From contig JACAAK010000006.1 in NCBI GenBank assembly GCA_025093985.1, forward strand, positions 930,001 to 994,000: a stretch of 64,000 nt of DNA. Reading direction: 5' to 3'. The stretch is from Calvatia gigantea. Its lineage: Eukaryota > Basidiomycota > Agaricomycetes > Agaricales > Lycoperdaceae. Positions 13,488-24,629 of this stretch are shown here, piece by piece. The position numbers and the translations under genes are program-made. The notes below the pieces were generated by a model. That model saw only the letters and a program-made list of their open reading frames with translations, did not search any database and had not been told where the DNA came from. The first letter of the stretch is position 1. Each line of letters starts with the position of its first letter.

Positions 13488-15218
13488 ATGGCACCCACCC
13501 AGAAGAACTATAAAAAGGGAAAGAAAGCTGCTATTGTAGCCTCATCCCCTTTACTTTCACTTTCTTCAGTATCTTCCCTCTCCACTAAAAATAACTCCCC
13601 AACCAGAAAAGTCCAATTTCTCCCCACCTCCTTTTGTATTCCTATATCCAACCCTCCCACTATCACACCTGTGGACTATGAAACCCCCATTCCAATCCTC
13701 CCCACCATCCAAATAAACAAACTACTGGAAAAGCCTATATTAACCCTACTGGATGCCATCTTCACTAAAGACAAGCTCCAACAGATTGCAGACCAGAATA
13801 AACACTTCTGGGTTGACATCTTCACTAAACCCAAATGCATCTACATTCCCCCATCCACCGAATCAACCAACCATAACCCTTGGAATAAGCTCACCTACCC
13901 TGTTAGAATGGGAAACAGCTCTACTATACCCAAACTTTATCCCCAGCGAACAGTGATATGAAACTAACCCCACAACACTGAACCCTGAGACCCACCAGTC
14001 TCTTTCTCCAAGGTCATCACTGGAACTACTCCCCATACCCCCTCCTATAATATGAAATCAACCTCCCAATGAATTCTCTGGTCCCCAAAGCCTAAGTATG
14101 TCTATCCAATCCAAGCTGACAAATCTACCCCAGCACTCCCCTCAGAACAAGCTAGGATCCCAAAATCTTGTAGGATGGAACTCCCTCCAAAACCCTCCAA
14201 CCCAGCCACCCCCAACACTGCCTACCTTGCCTGGGTCACAGCCAACCCTGCTGACCAAAACTCCAGTGGCACTGCCCAGTTTAGCCCAGAGCTCACTCCA
14301 AATGATGGACCTTCACCCATAGAGTTATGGACTCAAACTGATTTCTCATCTGAGGGATCCCTCCACACAATGGTCCACAGGGGAGAGCATCAAACTTGCT
14401 TCCACACCAAATATCTATCTCATGCCAATCAATGAAATTACTGGCATATTATCTGTGATGCCATTTCACAGCTCAAACATCTTTCTAGGGATTATGAGCA
14501 TGCTACCAATAGAGTGGCCCTATTTATCCAGATATCATGAAGCCTTGGATTACCTCAGGCTTACACCCAATACCTTTATGAAAATCACATTGAGCCTATT
14601 GTATCCAACCCATGAACTGGCCCATCTCAGGTCAGACCACATCCACAAACCCATTCCCCCAAGAAAAACTCCTCTCCCAAACTGAATGTATCTACCTCAA
14701 CCTCATCTCTTCCATTTGGACAACCAAATCTCACCCGAATGACTTGAAACAATGGTATACAATCTACTGGCTCATCTAGAGTAGCTGATGGCCCTTCAGA
14801 ACCAACAAGAAAACCCTTCTGTCCCAACCCAGGATGAGGACAAACCCTAACCCAACCTAGAGCAATGAACAACCCAAACTTCAACCTAAAGGCCTTTTGC
14901 AAAAAATGTGCCAAACTCCATCTCCCTGCTGTAGGTCACTGGGCCAGTAATTGTGCCCATACCACCTGCCTAATCTGCTGAAAAACCTGTCCTGGACATT
15001 ACTGCTAGACTTGCCTCCAGTATTTCTGCTGACTCTGTAAAACTCTCAACCCCTAACACAAGCCTGAAGACTGCCCAAAATATGTTGACTATGTGCAAGC
15101 AGTAGAAAACATGAAGCAACACTTTCAAGAACAAACCCTGGAGAATTCCTGGAATGCCTTTGACAACAAGTACTACAATAATGGAGTGTTCCTTGATTAC
15201 TCTGTCTTATTAGCGTAA
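13488..15218 (+). pseudogene. Post-pol ORF of copy A2, decayed
   Basis: The same frame as A1 283-2100, starting MAPTQKNYKKGKKAA and running 577 codons with a dozen or so nonsense codons and no obvious frameshift. Conserved blocks remain: DKLQQIADQN, HWVDIF-like and YIPPS, then LFIQIS followed by the same TGA as in A1, then SLGLPQA. The triple knuckle region at about 14897-15075 has stops replacing several Cys-flanking codons. Because decay here is mainly by point transitions, this copy is useful for aligning the family. Confidence 0.8.
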
Positions 15219-15367
15219 ATTTCAGAGTAATTTATCTAGAGACAGGCTAATGTTACAAACTTACCACATTTCTGGACTCTCCCTGTTAACATATTAACCT
15301 TCCATTTAGACTGCATCATTTTCTTTCTTTACACCCTAGTCTGTTCTTTATTTATTTATCACATGTA

Positions 15368-16976
15368 CAGTAAGGGACAAAACCCTTCCAATGATTTTGA
15401 CTTTTTCATGAAATCTCAAATAACTCAGCAACCAGTAAAGGTATCCACTTCAGAATTTAAATGTAGGTAGTCTTGTATCTTATCTACAAATAGGTATAAA
15501 CAGCATTATGTAATATTAAGTTTCTGTGGTGATATGAATTAATCAACATTATGAGTCCATTGGAAGGGTTTTGTCCCTCTATCTGAAACTACACAAAATC
15601 AGTTCTCTAGTACTTTGTATAGCCCCCTTTGGCCTGTAAAACAGCCTGAACCCTCCTAGGCATACTCTCTATCAAATTCTGACACACTGATGCAGGAATT
15701 TTGCCCCATTCTATATCCACCCTTTCTCTGAGTTCAGTTATGCTGGAAGGGTAGTTTTCATACTCTTCTAGCCTGTTTTTGACATAAGTCCAGAGCTGTT
15801 CAATGGGATTAAGGTCTGGGGACTGTGGTGGCCACTCCATAACCTTTAAACCACTGTTTTCAAGCCACTTTTTTGCTTTTTTGCTTGTGTGTTTGGGGTC
15901 ATTGTCCTGTTGGAAAAGGACTTGCCACTTCTTCTTCCTGTATTTCTTGAGACTTTGGTAAAGTTTGTCATCCAAAATGCGAACATAAAGGTCACCATCC
16001 ATGGTACCTTCAATGTGGTGTATGTATATGGCCAGGCCCCTGCCATAGCATGCACCCCCATATCATGCAAGAACCTCCTCCAAACTTGACAGTTCCATTC
16101 ACCAGCCTGTCACTAAGCCCCTCTCCTGCTGTTTTCCACACCCAATGCCTTCCATCTGACCCCATCTGATTGATTTTAGTCTCATCTGTCCAAACTACCT
16201 GCTTCCAGTCCTCCACAGTCCAGTTTGCATATGTTTTTGCAAACACCAGCCTCTTCTGCTTGTGAACCCTAGTGAGTAAAGGCTGTTTTCTCTTCACTAC
16301 AGCCTTCATCCCTGCCCTTTTGAGTGTCCTTCGAATTGTTTTGGATGAAACAGGTTGGTTGGTAATATTTTGGAGGGCCTTTGTGACCTGAGAGGCATTA
16401 TCAGCCTTGCAAGAGGTGAGAAGTCGAATGGCATATTTGGTATCAGAGGGGGAAAGCTTGCTTGGACAGCCACCAGTGGATTTGGAAATTGTTGGCCTAT
16501 GTTTAGAGCGAACTCTAGAGATAGTACTGAGGGAATAACCAGTAGTGGAAGCAATTTGGGTAGCAGTATGTCCTTTGTCAAGGAGAAAGAGGATATGATC
16601 AATCTGAGAAGAAGAGAGAGGTTTCATGTCAACAAAAGATAAGTTATTGGGTTACTTTGGCCTGGAGAAGTAAGCTTTCATCTTTATACACAATCTACTC
16701 TCATCATATGATTTTATTTGAATTTGTTTGAGAGCAGTAAACAGAGTTATGTGCCTAGAGAAGATGAGGGACAAAACCCTTCCAATGCACTCATAATATT
16801 CAATAATTCATATCTCCATAGGAACAAAGTATAATATTAAATGCTTAAACATATTTGTAGATAAGAAGCATGACTACCTTCATTTAAAATTTGAAATGAA
16901 TTGGCTTAGTGGTTTCTGAGTTATTTGAGATTTCATGAAAAAGTCAAAATCATTGGAAGAGTTTTGTCCCTTACTG
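15368..16976. mobile_element. Tc1-like DNA transposon, 1609 bases, TA target
   Basis: The ends are CAGTAAGGGACAAAACCCTT on the left and the inverse on the right, flanked by TA at 15366-15367 and 16977-16978. The terminal inverted repeats are long, about 215-230 bases. Each carries a second, inverted copy of the end motif at its inner border (15559-15579 and 16767-16788). The element carries one transposase gene on the minus strand. Confidence 0.92.
15607..16627 (-). pseudogene. Tc1-family DD34E transposase with one frameshift
   Basis: About 340 codons from ATG 16627. The N-terminal paired-type helix-turn-helix region (IDHILFLLDKGHTATQIA) is followed by the catalytic core: first Asp in VVWTDETKI, second Asp in FQQDNDPKHTS, and Glu in SPDLNPIEQLW with exactly 34 residues between the last two, the Tc1 DD34E signature. 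A one-base shift near 16020-16030 moves the frame from GPGHIHTPH-stop to IYIHHIEGTMDGD. Both halves are otherwise free of stops, so the gene was lost recently or the base is a sequencing error. Without the shift the length would be normal for the family. Confidence 0.88.
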
Positions 16977-17494
16977 TACTTCTACTTTAGCTTCTTATGA
17001 CTCATTCTGAGTCATGTTCCTGTTTCACCTTCTGATATTCTCATTATCAGACTTCTATCTACCTGCCTCTGCCTTCTCATAACTTGTGCCCCCTTCTGTT
17101 CTCTATTTCCCTTACTTGTTCCCTATGACTCCATAGCTTACCAATTAACCCATAGTAGTCTCCCATTGACTCATACCATTTACTATGTAATTCTCTCATC
17201 TCTTATTTGTAGCTAGAATATAATCCTAAGTAGTACCATTGTATTATCTTAGATTATTCTAGTAACAAGCTTCCTTATCTTCACTTGTCTACTACAATGT
17301 TAACAATCTTGGGGACTGTAGTGACACTTAACTCAGACTTCTTAGACAAGTGCAAGCTTCTACTCGAGGGAGCAATCTGAAGTCTGCACAGAAGTCATTG
17401 AGACTTGTCATATATTCTTGGGCTATAGCATTGAACCTCTCCCTGAGTGGAGACAATCTGGGCCTGATTGCAAAGTAAGGTAACATACATAACA

Positions 17495-17748
17495 ACACAT
17501 GTATCTAATAGACCATGTAGCCAGCAACCTAGAGTGTGGTCTAGTACTGTGTCTGTAGCTTGTTATCTCACTTCTAATAGTGAAATACTCGAGACCCTAT
17601 TTCAGCCATGAATAGACTGTACCAACGTAGTGGTACAGAATCGAGATTTAACACCCTACTCAGGAGGAAGGTTCAATGCTATAGCTTAGGAGAATTGGCA
17701 AGTCTCAATGACTTATGTGCAGACTTTGGATTGCTCCTTCAGAGAAGG
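17495..17748. other. Unassigned spacer and left part of a minus-strand family-A-like LTR
   Basis: From about 17640 the sequence matches the reverse complement of the family-A LTR (ACTCAGGAGGAAGGTTCAAT, then GGCAAGTCTCAATGACTT). It continues after the B element at 27264. Its true left end is unclear; I see no convincing TG boundary with a matching target duplication. Positions 17495-17600 match nothing else in the window that I can see. Confidence 0.55.
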
Positions 17749-18264
17749 TGTTATGACTTCTTATTCTAGCATTATCCTTTTATGGACTTGTTCCTTTCTT
17801 GTCCTTTCTTTATTTAATATCCATGTATGTACTTTTAGTTTACCCTTCTCTTCTTTCCTCTTTAGGACTCTGGATTCACCACTATTCCCCTCCCTACCTT
17901 GTATAGTGTTTGTGTTTCCTTTCTTGTATCCCGTCTCTCCCTATATGGTGGATGTTCAACACATCCACATATCCTTTGTCCATTATCTTTCTTCCGCCTT
18001 ATCTAGTATAAGTAGCTAGTTAGATACTCCTTGTAGTAGACAGTTTGAACTGGCTACCAGCCTCTTATCTTCCACAATCCTCTTGCCTGAACTAAGGCCT
18101 CGTCTAACAAGTGACTCGCCTTACTTCTTGACCGACTATATATAGAGACAAGTCCCTGAGTGGATCCCCTCTATATATAGATCTCTGCGTTAACTCTATT
18201 AGGAGTAAGTCTGTATAGATGCCCTTTAGGGAAGACAACCTACAAGGTAAGTGTGCACGTAACA
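17749..18264 (+). repeat. 5' LTR of element B
   Basis: It starts TGTTATGACTTC and ends GTGCACGTAACA. It contains TATATATAGA-type sequence (about 18137 and 18172) that could serve as the promoter, and short poly-pyrimidine tracts upstream. It keeps CpG sites that are TpG or CpA in the 3' LTR. Confidence 0.92.
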
Positions 18265-18731
18265 TTAGTTCAAACTCCAATCTACAGTACTAGTTACTGC
18301 TACATAACTAGGGATACCTCTACGGTTACCTAGAACATTGTGCCTGATTGTGGGCTAGGTTGTTCTCATAAGCCTATTGGGGCTTCGACTCATTAGTCTA
18401 TTGGGACTAGCCTATTGTGGCACTGCCTATTGAGGCCCAGTTGTTCATAGCCCTATTATGGGCTCGACTCAAACCTATTGTGGTTTTTATTATACTTTAC
18501 AGATATCGGACAGCATTGCAGATTGCTGCAATCAACGGATGATAGTTATCTCTTGGTATTGCATATTGTTGCAATCAACAAGTTATTAGCACCCTAATAC
18601 TAAGGAGAGTCACGTACTACAGACGTGCATGATTCACCTAGAACAAGTGGTTCAAGACGCCTCCCCAAGACAAGGGAAAAGGGAAGGATCTACCGCCACC
18701 CAAAAGACAAAGAAGGTACTATACACCAACA
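18265..18731 (+). other. Leader of element B between LTR and gag
   Basis: No gene is visible. Two kinds of short repeats occur: several copies of CCTATTGNGG-like sequence at about 18378-18485, and a pair GCAGATTGCTGCAATCAAC / GCATATTGTTGCAATCAAC at about 18518 and 18560. I find no TGG directly after the LTR, so a standard tRNA primer-binding site is not obvious. This leader is where packaging and priming signals would be expected. Confidence 0.5.
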
Positions 18732-20680
18732 ATGGGGGACACCCCAGCTCCGCTACAGACACCAGCAAGGTCAAGAGACCAACCCCCTCATCAAGAACCA
18801 CAAAGAATACACCCTGCAAGAACATACGCACCCCCGATTACTAGGTCTCAAGCAAGACAAGTAACTTTCCAAGAAGCAGTAACAGTCGCACCGCACCTAC
18901 CCCCAGCCCTTACCAAATCAAGTCTATCCGATCTCGAAGATACCCCTACCCCATCTCCCCTCTCTGAACCATCTCACCTTGAAGAACTTGGGTCAAATCA
19001 AACACCACCCAAGACACCACAACCAAATCAGTATGGTTTCTTACCCAAACCCGAGCTTGACGATACACCACCCGATTCCCCTAGTGAGCCACCCGCTCAA
19101 TTCCCATCACCCCCGTTCATCTTTACTCCAAGAGAAGGACATATCCTTAGGAATCCAGGACCACAAATTCCCCAAGGAACCTTCTTTAATCCAGAAACTC
19201 AAGTATCGTACAACCCAGCGGATCAATTACTACTGCACAACGGAAACACCTTTGATACTATCCCTGGACCTAGCTCAAATTACTCCAACAAAGACGAAGA
19301 GCCAGTAATCTATTCACCAGATACCCTTGTCTATCCATTACCTGGAGAAATTTTCAATACCCTTTTACAAAGGTCCCCTCAACCCTTACCACCCCTACTC
19401 CCATTACCAATGGCAGGAGTACAACCCGCACCACCTCCAGTAGCCCCCAATGCCCCTAGGCATCAATATGTGCCAATTCCCATGATTGCGGCCAACCTGA
19501 ACTATCAACAGGAAATCGGTCGACTTCCCGAATTATTTAGAGGAGACCCAAAAGACTTCAATGTCTGGTGGGTTTCAGTGAAAAACTATATTGGATTAAA
19601 CCCAGCCATGTACCCAGACAAAAACGTTCGAATTTGATTGGTACTTTCCATGATACCACCAGGAGGAGCATCAGGAAACTTCGCAGCCCAATATTGGTTT
19701 GAAAGAACCCACAAAGAAGATGGGACTCCAGTAGTGAATGGCTGGAGAGATGACACATGGAGAAACTTTGAAGAAAGAATCAGAGAATACAGTACTTTAT
19801 CCCTGCAGACGAAGAAATGAATGCCCTTGATCAATGGAAGGAGCTACGTCAAGGACCAAGGAAAGCAGCAGAATTCAATACGCAATTCCGACGCCTAGCT
19901 ACCGAAGCAGGCATTATACATGACAAAGAACTTATCGACCAATACAAGAAAGGTCTTAATCGGAAACTTGCAAAAGCAATTTACATCCGAGAAGCAGGAG
20001 AACCAAGAACCATTGCAGAATGGTATGCTGAAGCTATCCGACAAGATAATGTCGAAAAACGAGCCTCAGCCATGTTTGGAGAAAGCAAGAAGGAAAGGAA
20101 CAGATTCATTCCTCAACGAAGAAATGGATGGAATTACGCCAAACCCCTACCACCCCAATGGCAGTCAACCCGAGACCCTTGGGCAATGGACGTCAATAAT
20201 CTCAACTATGACAGTGATGATTCTTCTTCTGAAGAAGACCCTCACCATGCTCAAGAGTATTACACTGAAGATCCAGAACCAAACCCTGAATCGCAAATTC
20301 AACTGAACATGATCTTCACACCTACGCAATACAACCGATACAGAAACCAATTATGCATCGGATGTGGATCGGACAAACACTTCATTAAAGATTGTCCAAA
20401 CCCGGACAAAAATCTCTCTAAAAGCTACCAATCCAAAAAGAAATTCATGAACCAGCCACAAAGGCAGTTCAATTGCGGACCTTCTCAACCCCCACCACGA
20501 AATTTCCCACCTAGGCCTACTCAACCATCGAGGCCTCCAATCAAACCTTCATTTCCCCCGAAGAAAATTTCTGCTTTAGAAATCCAAGCAATGATAGAAG
20601 AATTACCTCATGAAGAACAAGCTTCATTCAGGAACTCCTATCTTACTGAACAAGCCATAAAACCTCTATCGGATTTTTAG
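18732..20680 (+). pseudogene. gag of element B, one TGA and one frameshift
   Basis: It starts ATG 18732 (MGDTPAPLQTPARSRD). A Pro-rich N-terminus is followed by a capsid-like region (RLPELFRGDPKDFNVWW, GNFAAQYWFER, then ALDQWKELRQGPRKAAEF, the usual gag signature). The knuckle CIGCGSDKHFIKDC (C-X2-C-X4-H-X4-C) is at about 20355, followed by a Pro-rich tail. TGA at 19635-19637 stands where TGG or CGA is likely, and one base is missing near 19800, shifting the frame before DEEMNALDQ. Only these two lesions break it. It ends GATTTTTAG at the pol junction. Confidence 0.85.
20672..20680 (+). promoter_or_regulatory. Candidate -1 frameshift site at the gag-pol junction
   Basis: The gag frame ends GAT TTT TAG, while pol is open in the -1 frame and reads TTT TTA GGT across the same bases. 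A tRNA-Phe on TTT could re-pair perfectly one base back at the stop codon. Copy A2 has the same arrangement, GAT TTT TGA, at 9325-9333. Ty3 itself uses a +1 shift, so this would be a different solution. The mechanism is inferred. Confidence 0.45.
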
Positions 20681-23600
20681 GTAGAACTCCTGAAGAACCC
20701 GTCCCAACTTCAGGAGTCACAACCACCATAAATCAAATTCGACTTCCCACCTCAGAAAATAAAGCTTCAATCTACCTCCCAATTCGACTAAAGCAAAAAC
20801 CCTCCAAAACCATCGCCCTCACCACCTTGATCGACTCAGGAGCTCAAGGGAATTTCATCTCCGAGAAATTCGTACAAACGCACCAATTCAAACGAAACGT
20901 AGTTGATCAACTGATCAAAGTTTCTAATGTTAATGGATCACCCAATCAATGAGGATCCATCAATGAATTCATCAACTTAAATGCCGTTATTGATGGAAGA
21001 GAATGCGATATTAAAGCCTACGTCACCAGCTTAGGATCTAAAGACCTTATATTAGGTTACCCATGGTTAGAAATGCACAACCCAGACATAAACTGGTTGA
21101 AGAAAACCTTCAAATGGAGAAATCAAAACCAGATATTGCCCCTTATTGCTAAATCTGCAAACAGCCCAATGACTATCAACGAGGTAGTCCTCGACACCTT
21201 AGCACAAATGGATCAGGAAGACCAACAAAACATAGATCAAATTGCCCTGAAACTATTCAAAGCAACCATAATGGAAGAAAATGATGATTTATCCATTGAA
21301 GAACTACAACTATATCTCGAGAACATCGATATGGACAATTTCTCTATTGAAGACGAGCTAGGATTCAACCAAACCCCTCTCGAACTCGAAATTAATGCAA
21401 AAATCGCTACTTCTGTGCAATTAAGCAGTAAATATGCCACAGTTAACACCGATAAACTTCCAAAGAAGTTTCACCGATTCAAACACTTGTTTGATCTGAA
21501 GAAGGCAGAACGATTTCCACCAGATCAACCATACAACCATAAAATTGATCTAAAACCTTTATTCGAACCACAATTGGGGAAAACCTACCCATTATCCCCC
21601 AAGGAGACCGAAGAATTACAAGCCTTTCTTGACGACAATCTAAAGAAAGGATACATTCGAGAATCCAAGTCACCCATGGCCTCATCCTTCTTTTTCGTTG
21701 GAAAGAAAGATGGCAAACTACGACCATGTCAAGATTACCAATACCTCAATTCACATACAGTCAAAAATGCCTACCCTATTCCTATGATCACTATGATCAT
21801 GGACAAACTCAAAGGCACAAAACTATTCACTAAAATGGACGTCCGATTAGGATATAACAACATCCGTATTCGCGAAGGTGACCAATGGAAAGCAGCCTTC
21901 AAAACACCACTAGGACTTTATGAACCAAATGTAATGTTCTTTGGAATGTGCAACTCTCCCGCCACATTTCAGAAAATGATGGACACCATATTTGAGAAAA
22001 TGCTTCACAAAGGAAAAATCATCATCTACATGGACAATATCCTGCTCTTCACTGAAACCCAGGAAGAACTAGACATGTTAACTCTGGAAGCCCTACAAAT
22101 CCTGGGAGATAATGACCTCTTCCTGAAACTGGAAAAATGTGAATTTGACAAAACCCAACTCGAATACCTTGGAATGATCATTACACCTGATCATATTGAA
22201 ATGGACAATACCAAACTCAAAGGAATCAATGAATGGCCAGTTCCTAAAACAACTCAAGACGTTCACAAATTCATGGGATTTTGCAACTTCTATTGGAAAT
22301 TCATACACCATTATTCCGACATCTCTCGACCCCTGAATACTCTCTTATCAAAAATAAAGAAATTCGAATGGAATCCTACTGCACAAGACGCCTTCACAAA
22401 ACTAAAACTGGAATTCACCAAACGACCAGTATTACAGATGCCAGATCAGACAAAACCTTTCAGCATCGAAACTGATGCCTCAAAATACGCATCCAGAGCG
22501 ATCTTAACACAAAAAGATACAAACAGCAATAGCCATCCCATCGCCTACCTCTCAAAATCTTTCTCCCCTGCAGAAAGAAATTATGAAGTCCACGACCAAG
22601 AACTACTAGCAATAATTCGAGCACTAGAAGAATGGAGACACTACTTGGAAGGATCCCCACATGAAACACTCATTAGAACGGACCACCAAAACCTAACATT
22701 CTGGAGGAAACCTCAGAATATTTCCAGAAGACAAGCCCATTGGCTTCAATTTCTATCACGATTTAACTTCAAAATTGAACACATCGCTGGAACTAAAATC
22801 CCAGCCGCCAATGTGTTATCAAGAAGACCTGATCACAAAATAGACGATGATGATAATGAAAACATGACAGTCTTAACGGAAGACCTTTTCCTCAACCAAA
22901 TAATAGTTCTTCCAAACGAACTATTCATCAACCTAATTGACCCTTCTCTCCAGAAGGAGATTACCTCTTCCGCTCAATACGATGATAAATCGATCGAAGC
23001 CTTCAAACAATTGCAATCGAAGGAACCCAAAACAATCGATTCTAAATATAATCTATTCCCCACCAAAGACGGACACCTATTAACGTTCGAAGGGAAAGTG
23101 GTTATTCCAAATGATCTCCTACTCAAATGGAAGATCATACAACGATACCATGATCACATATCTGCTGGACACCCAGGCGAACAAGAAACATACCGCCAAG
23201 CCAAACAAGAAGTCTATTGGCCAGGTCTTGCCACCTTCATCAAAAATTACGTGAAAGGATGCGCACAATGCCAACAATTCAAGATCAACAGACATCCAAC
23301 ACATCCCCCACTACAACCCATCGAACCCACTAAATCCACAAGACCATTCTCACAACTATCAATGGATTTATTAACAGATCTACCAAAATCACGTGGATTT
23401 GATGCGATCTTGTCCATGGTGGATCACGGACTTATGAAGGGGGTAATTCTATGCCCAACTTCAAAAAACGCCACAGCCAAAGATATCGCTGACCTATTTT
23501 TAGAAAAGGTCTATGCCAGATTCGGTCTTCCGGATAAAATCATCTCCGACAGAGACCCTAGATTCATGGCGAAATCGATGAAAACACTTTTCAAAAGGCT

Positions 23601-24459
23601 TAATGTTAAACAATCGTTCTCATCTGCCTTCCATCTACAGTTGGACGGAACAACAGAATGGTTTAATCAAGAAATTGTAGCCTACTTGTCAATATACTGC
23701 ACTCAGAACCCTACCACTTGGGTCAACAACATTCCTACCCTTGAGTTCGCACATAATTCAAGAACTCATTCTGACAGAAAGCAAACTCCATTCAAGTTAA
23801 TGTATGGAAGCAAACCTCATGGCATACCTACTATTATGGAAGAAACCAAAATAGAATCCACTGAGGAATGGATCAAAGCACTCGATCAAGCAAGAAGAGA
23901 AGCCATCGCAGCGCATAAACTAGCTGCCGAACGGATGGAATGGAGAATCACCTCCCATTTCTCCCCTTTCATGCTAGGACAGCAAGTATGGCTAGAAACA
24001 CAGAACCTACACCTTCCATTCAAGTCGAAAAAGATATTACCAAAACGACTTGGGCCATACCCCATTACACAAGTCATTTCCCCTTTGGACTACAGACTAG
24101 ATCTACCTAAAAACTGGAAGATCTACAATGTGTTCCATGCAACCCTTCTTACTCCTTATTTGGAAAACGACATTCATGGACCAAATTTGGAATTACCCGC
24201 TCCCGAATTAATTGAAGGAAGTGAAGAATACGAAATCGAAGGAATCCTTAATCACCAAATTAAGAATGGATCACCTCAATACTACGTCAAGTGGAAAAAC
24301 TTTAATCACGAAGAGAACTCTTGGGAGACAGAGGAAGAACTAGCTCCCCATGCCTTGACAATCCTAAACGAATACAGGAAGCAACATCGATTGAAGCCCT
24401 TTGACAGAAAATGGGAATTCAAAACCCCAGGACATATAAAAGTCAAACCATTTCAATGA
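20677..24459 (+). CDS. pol of element B: protease, RT, RNase H, integrase, chromodomain
   Basis: About 1260 codons with a single nonsense codon (TGA 20950-20952, in the protease). Protease: LIDSGAQGNFI near 20827. RT: SSFFFVGKKDGKLRPCQDY near 21685. The catalytic box reads YMDN (22027-22038) instead of YMDD, so one metal-binding Asp is replaced by Asn. RNase H: IETDASKY near 22465. Integrase: H-H-C-C zinc site (HDHISAGH to CAQCQQ, about 23150-23280) and D, D, E in MDLLTDL, DRDPRF and TTEWFNQE. The chromodomain (YEIEGILNH, YYVKWKNFNHEENSWE) is at about 24225-24330. YMDN and the protease stop suggest this copy is no longer autonomous. Confidence 0.92.
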
Positions 24460-24629
24460 TAAATCTTCACTCCTCTGGTCATTCCAAAGGATTCTAAACT
24501 CCTCTCCAATATTCCCACCTCTAAAATCCCAGACAATCCCCACTTTCGACCAAACAAGATCATTTCAATTTACCAAACCGTAAAGCCAGACCCCCATAAT
24601 TTTCACTACAGCAGCATACTAAATTTCGA

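Larger units (their letters stand above)
15251..17494 (+). repeat. 3' LTR of copy A2, interrupted by a Tc1-like element
   Basis: It starts TGTTACAAACTTACC at 15251 and ends CATACATAACA at 17494. Taking out 15368-16976 and one TA leaves about 633 bases, the normal family-A LTR length. The LTR is CpG-poor compared with that of A1. Confidence 0.85.
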
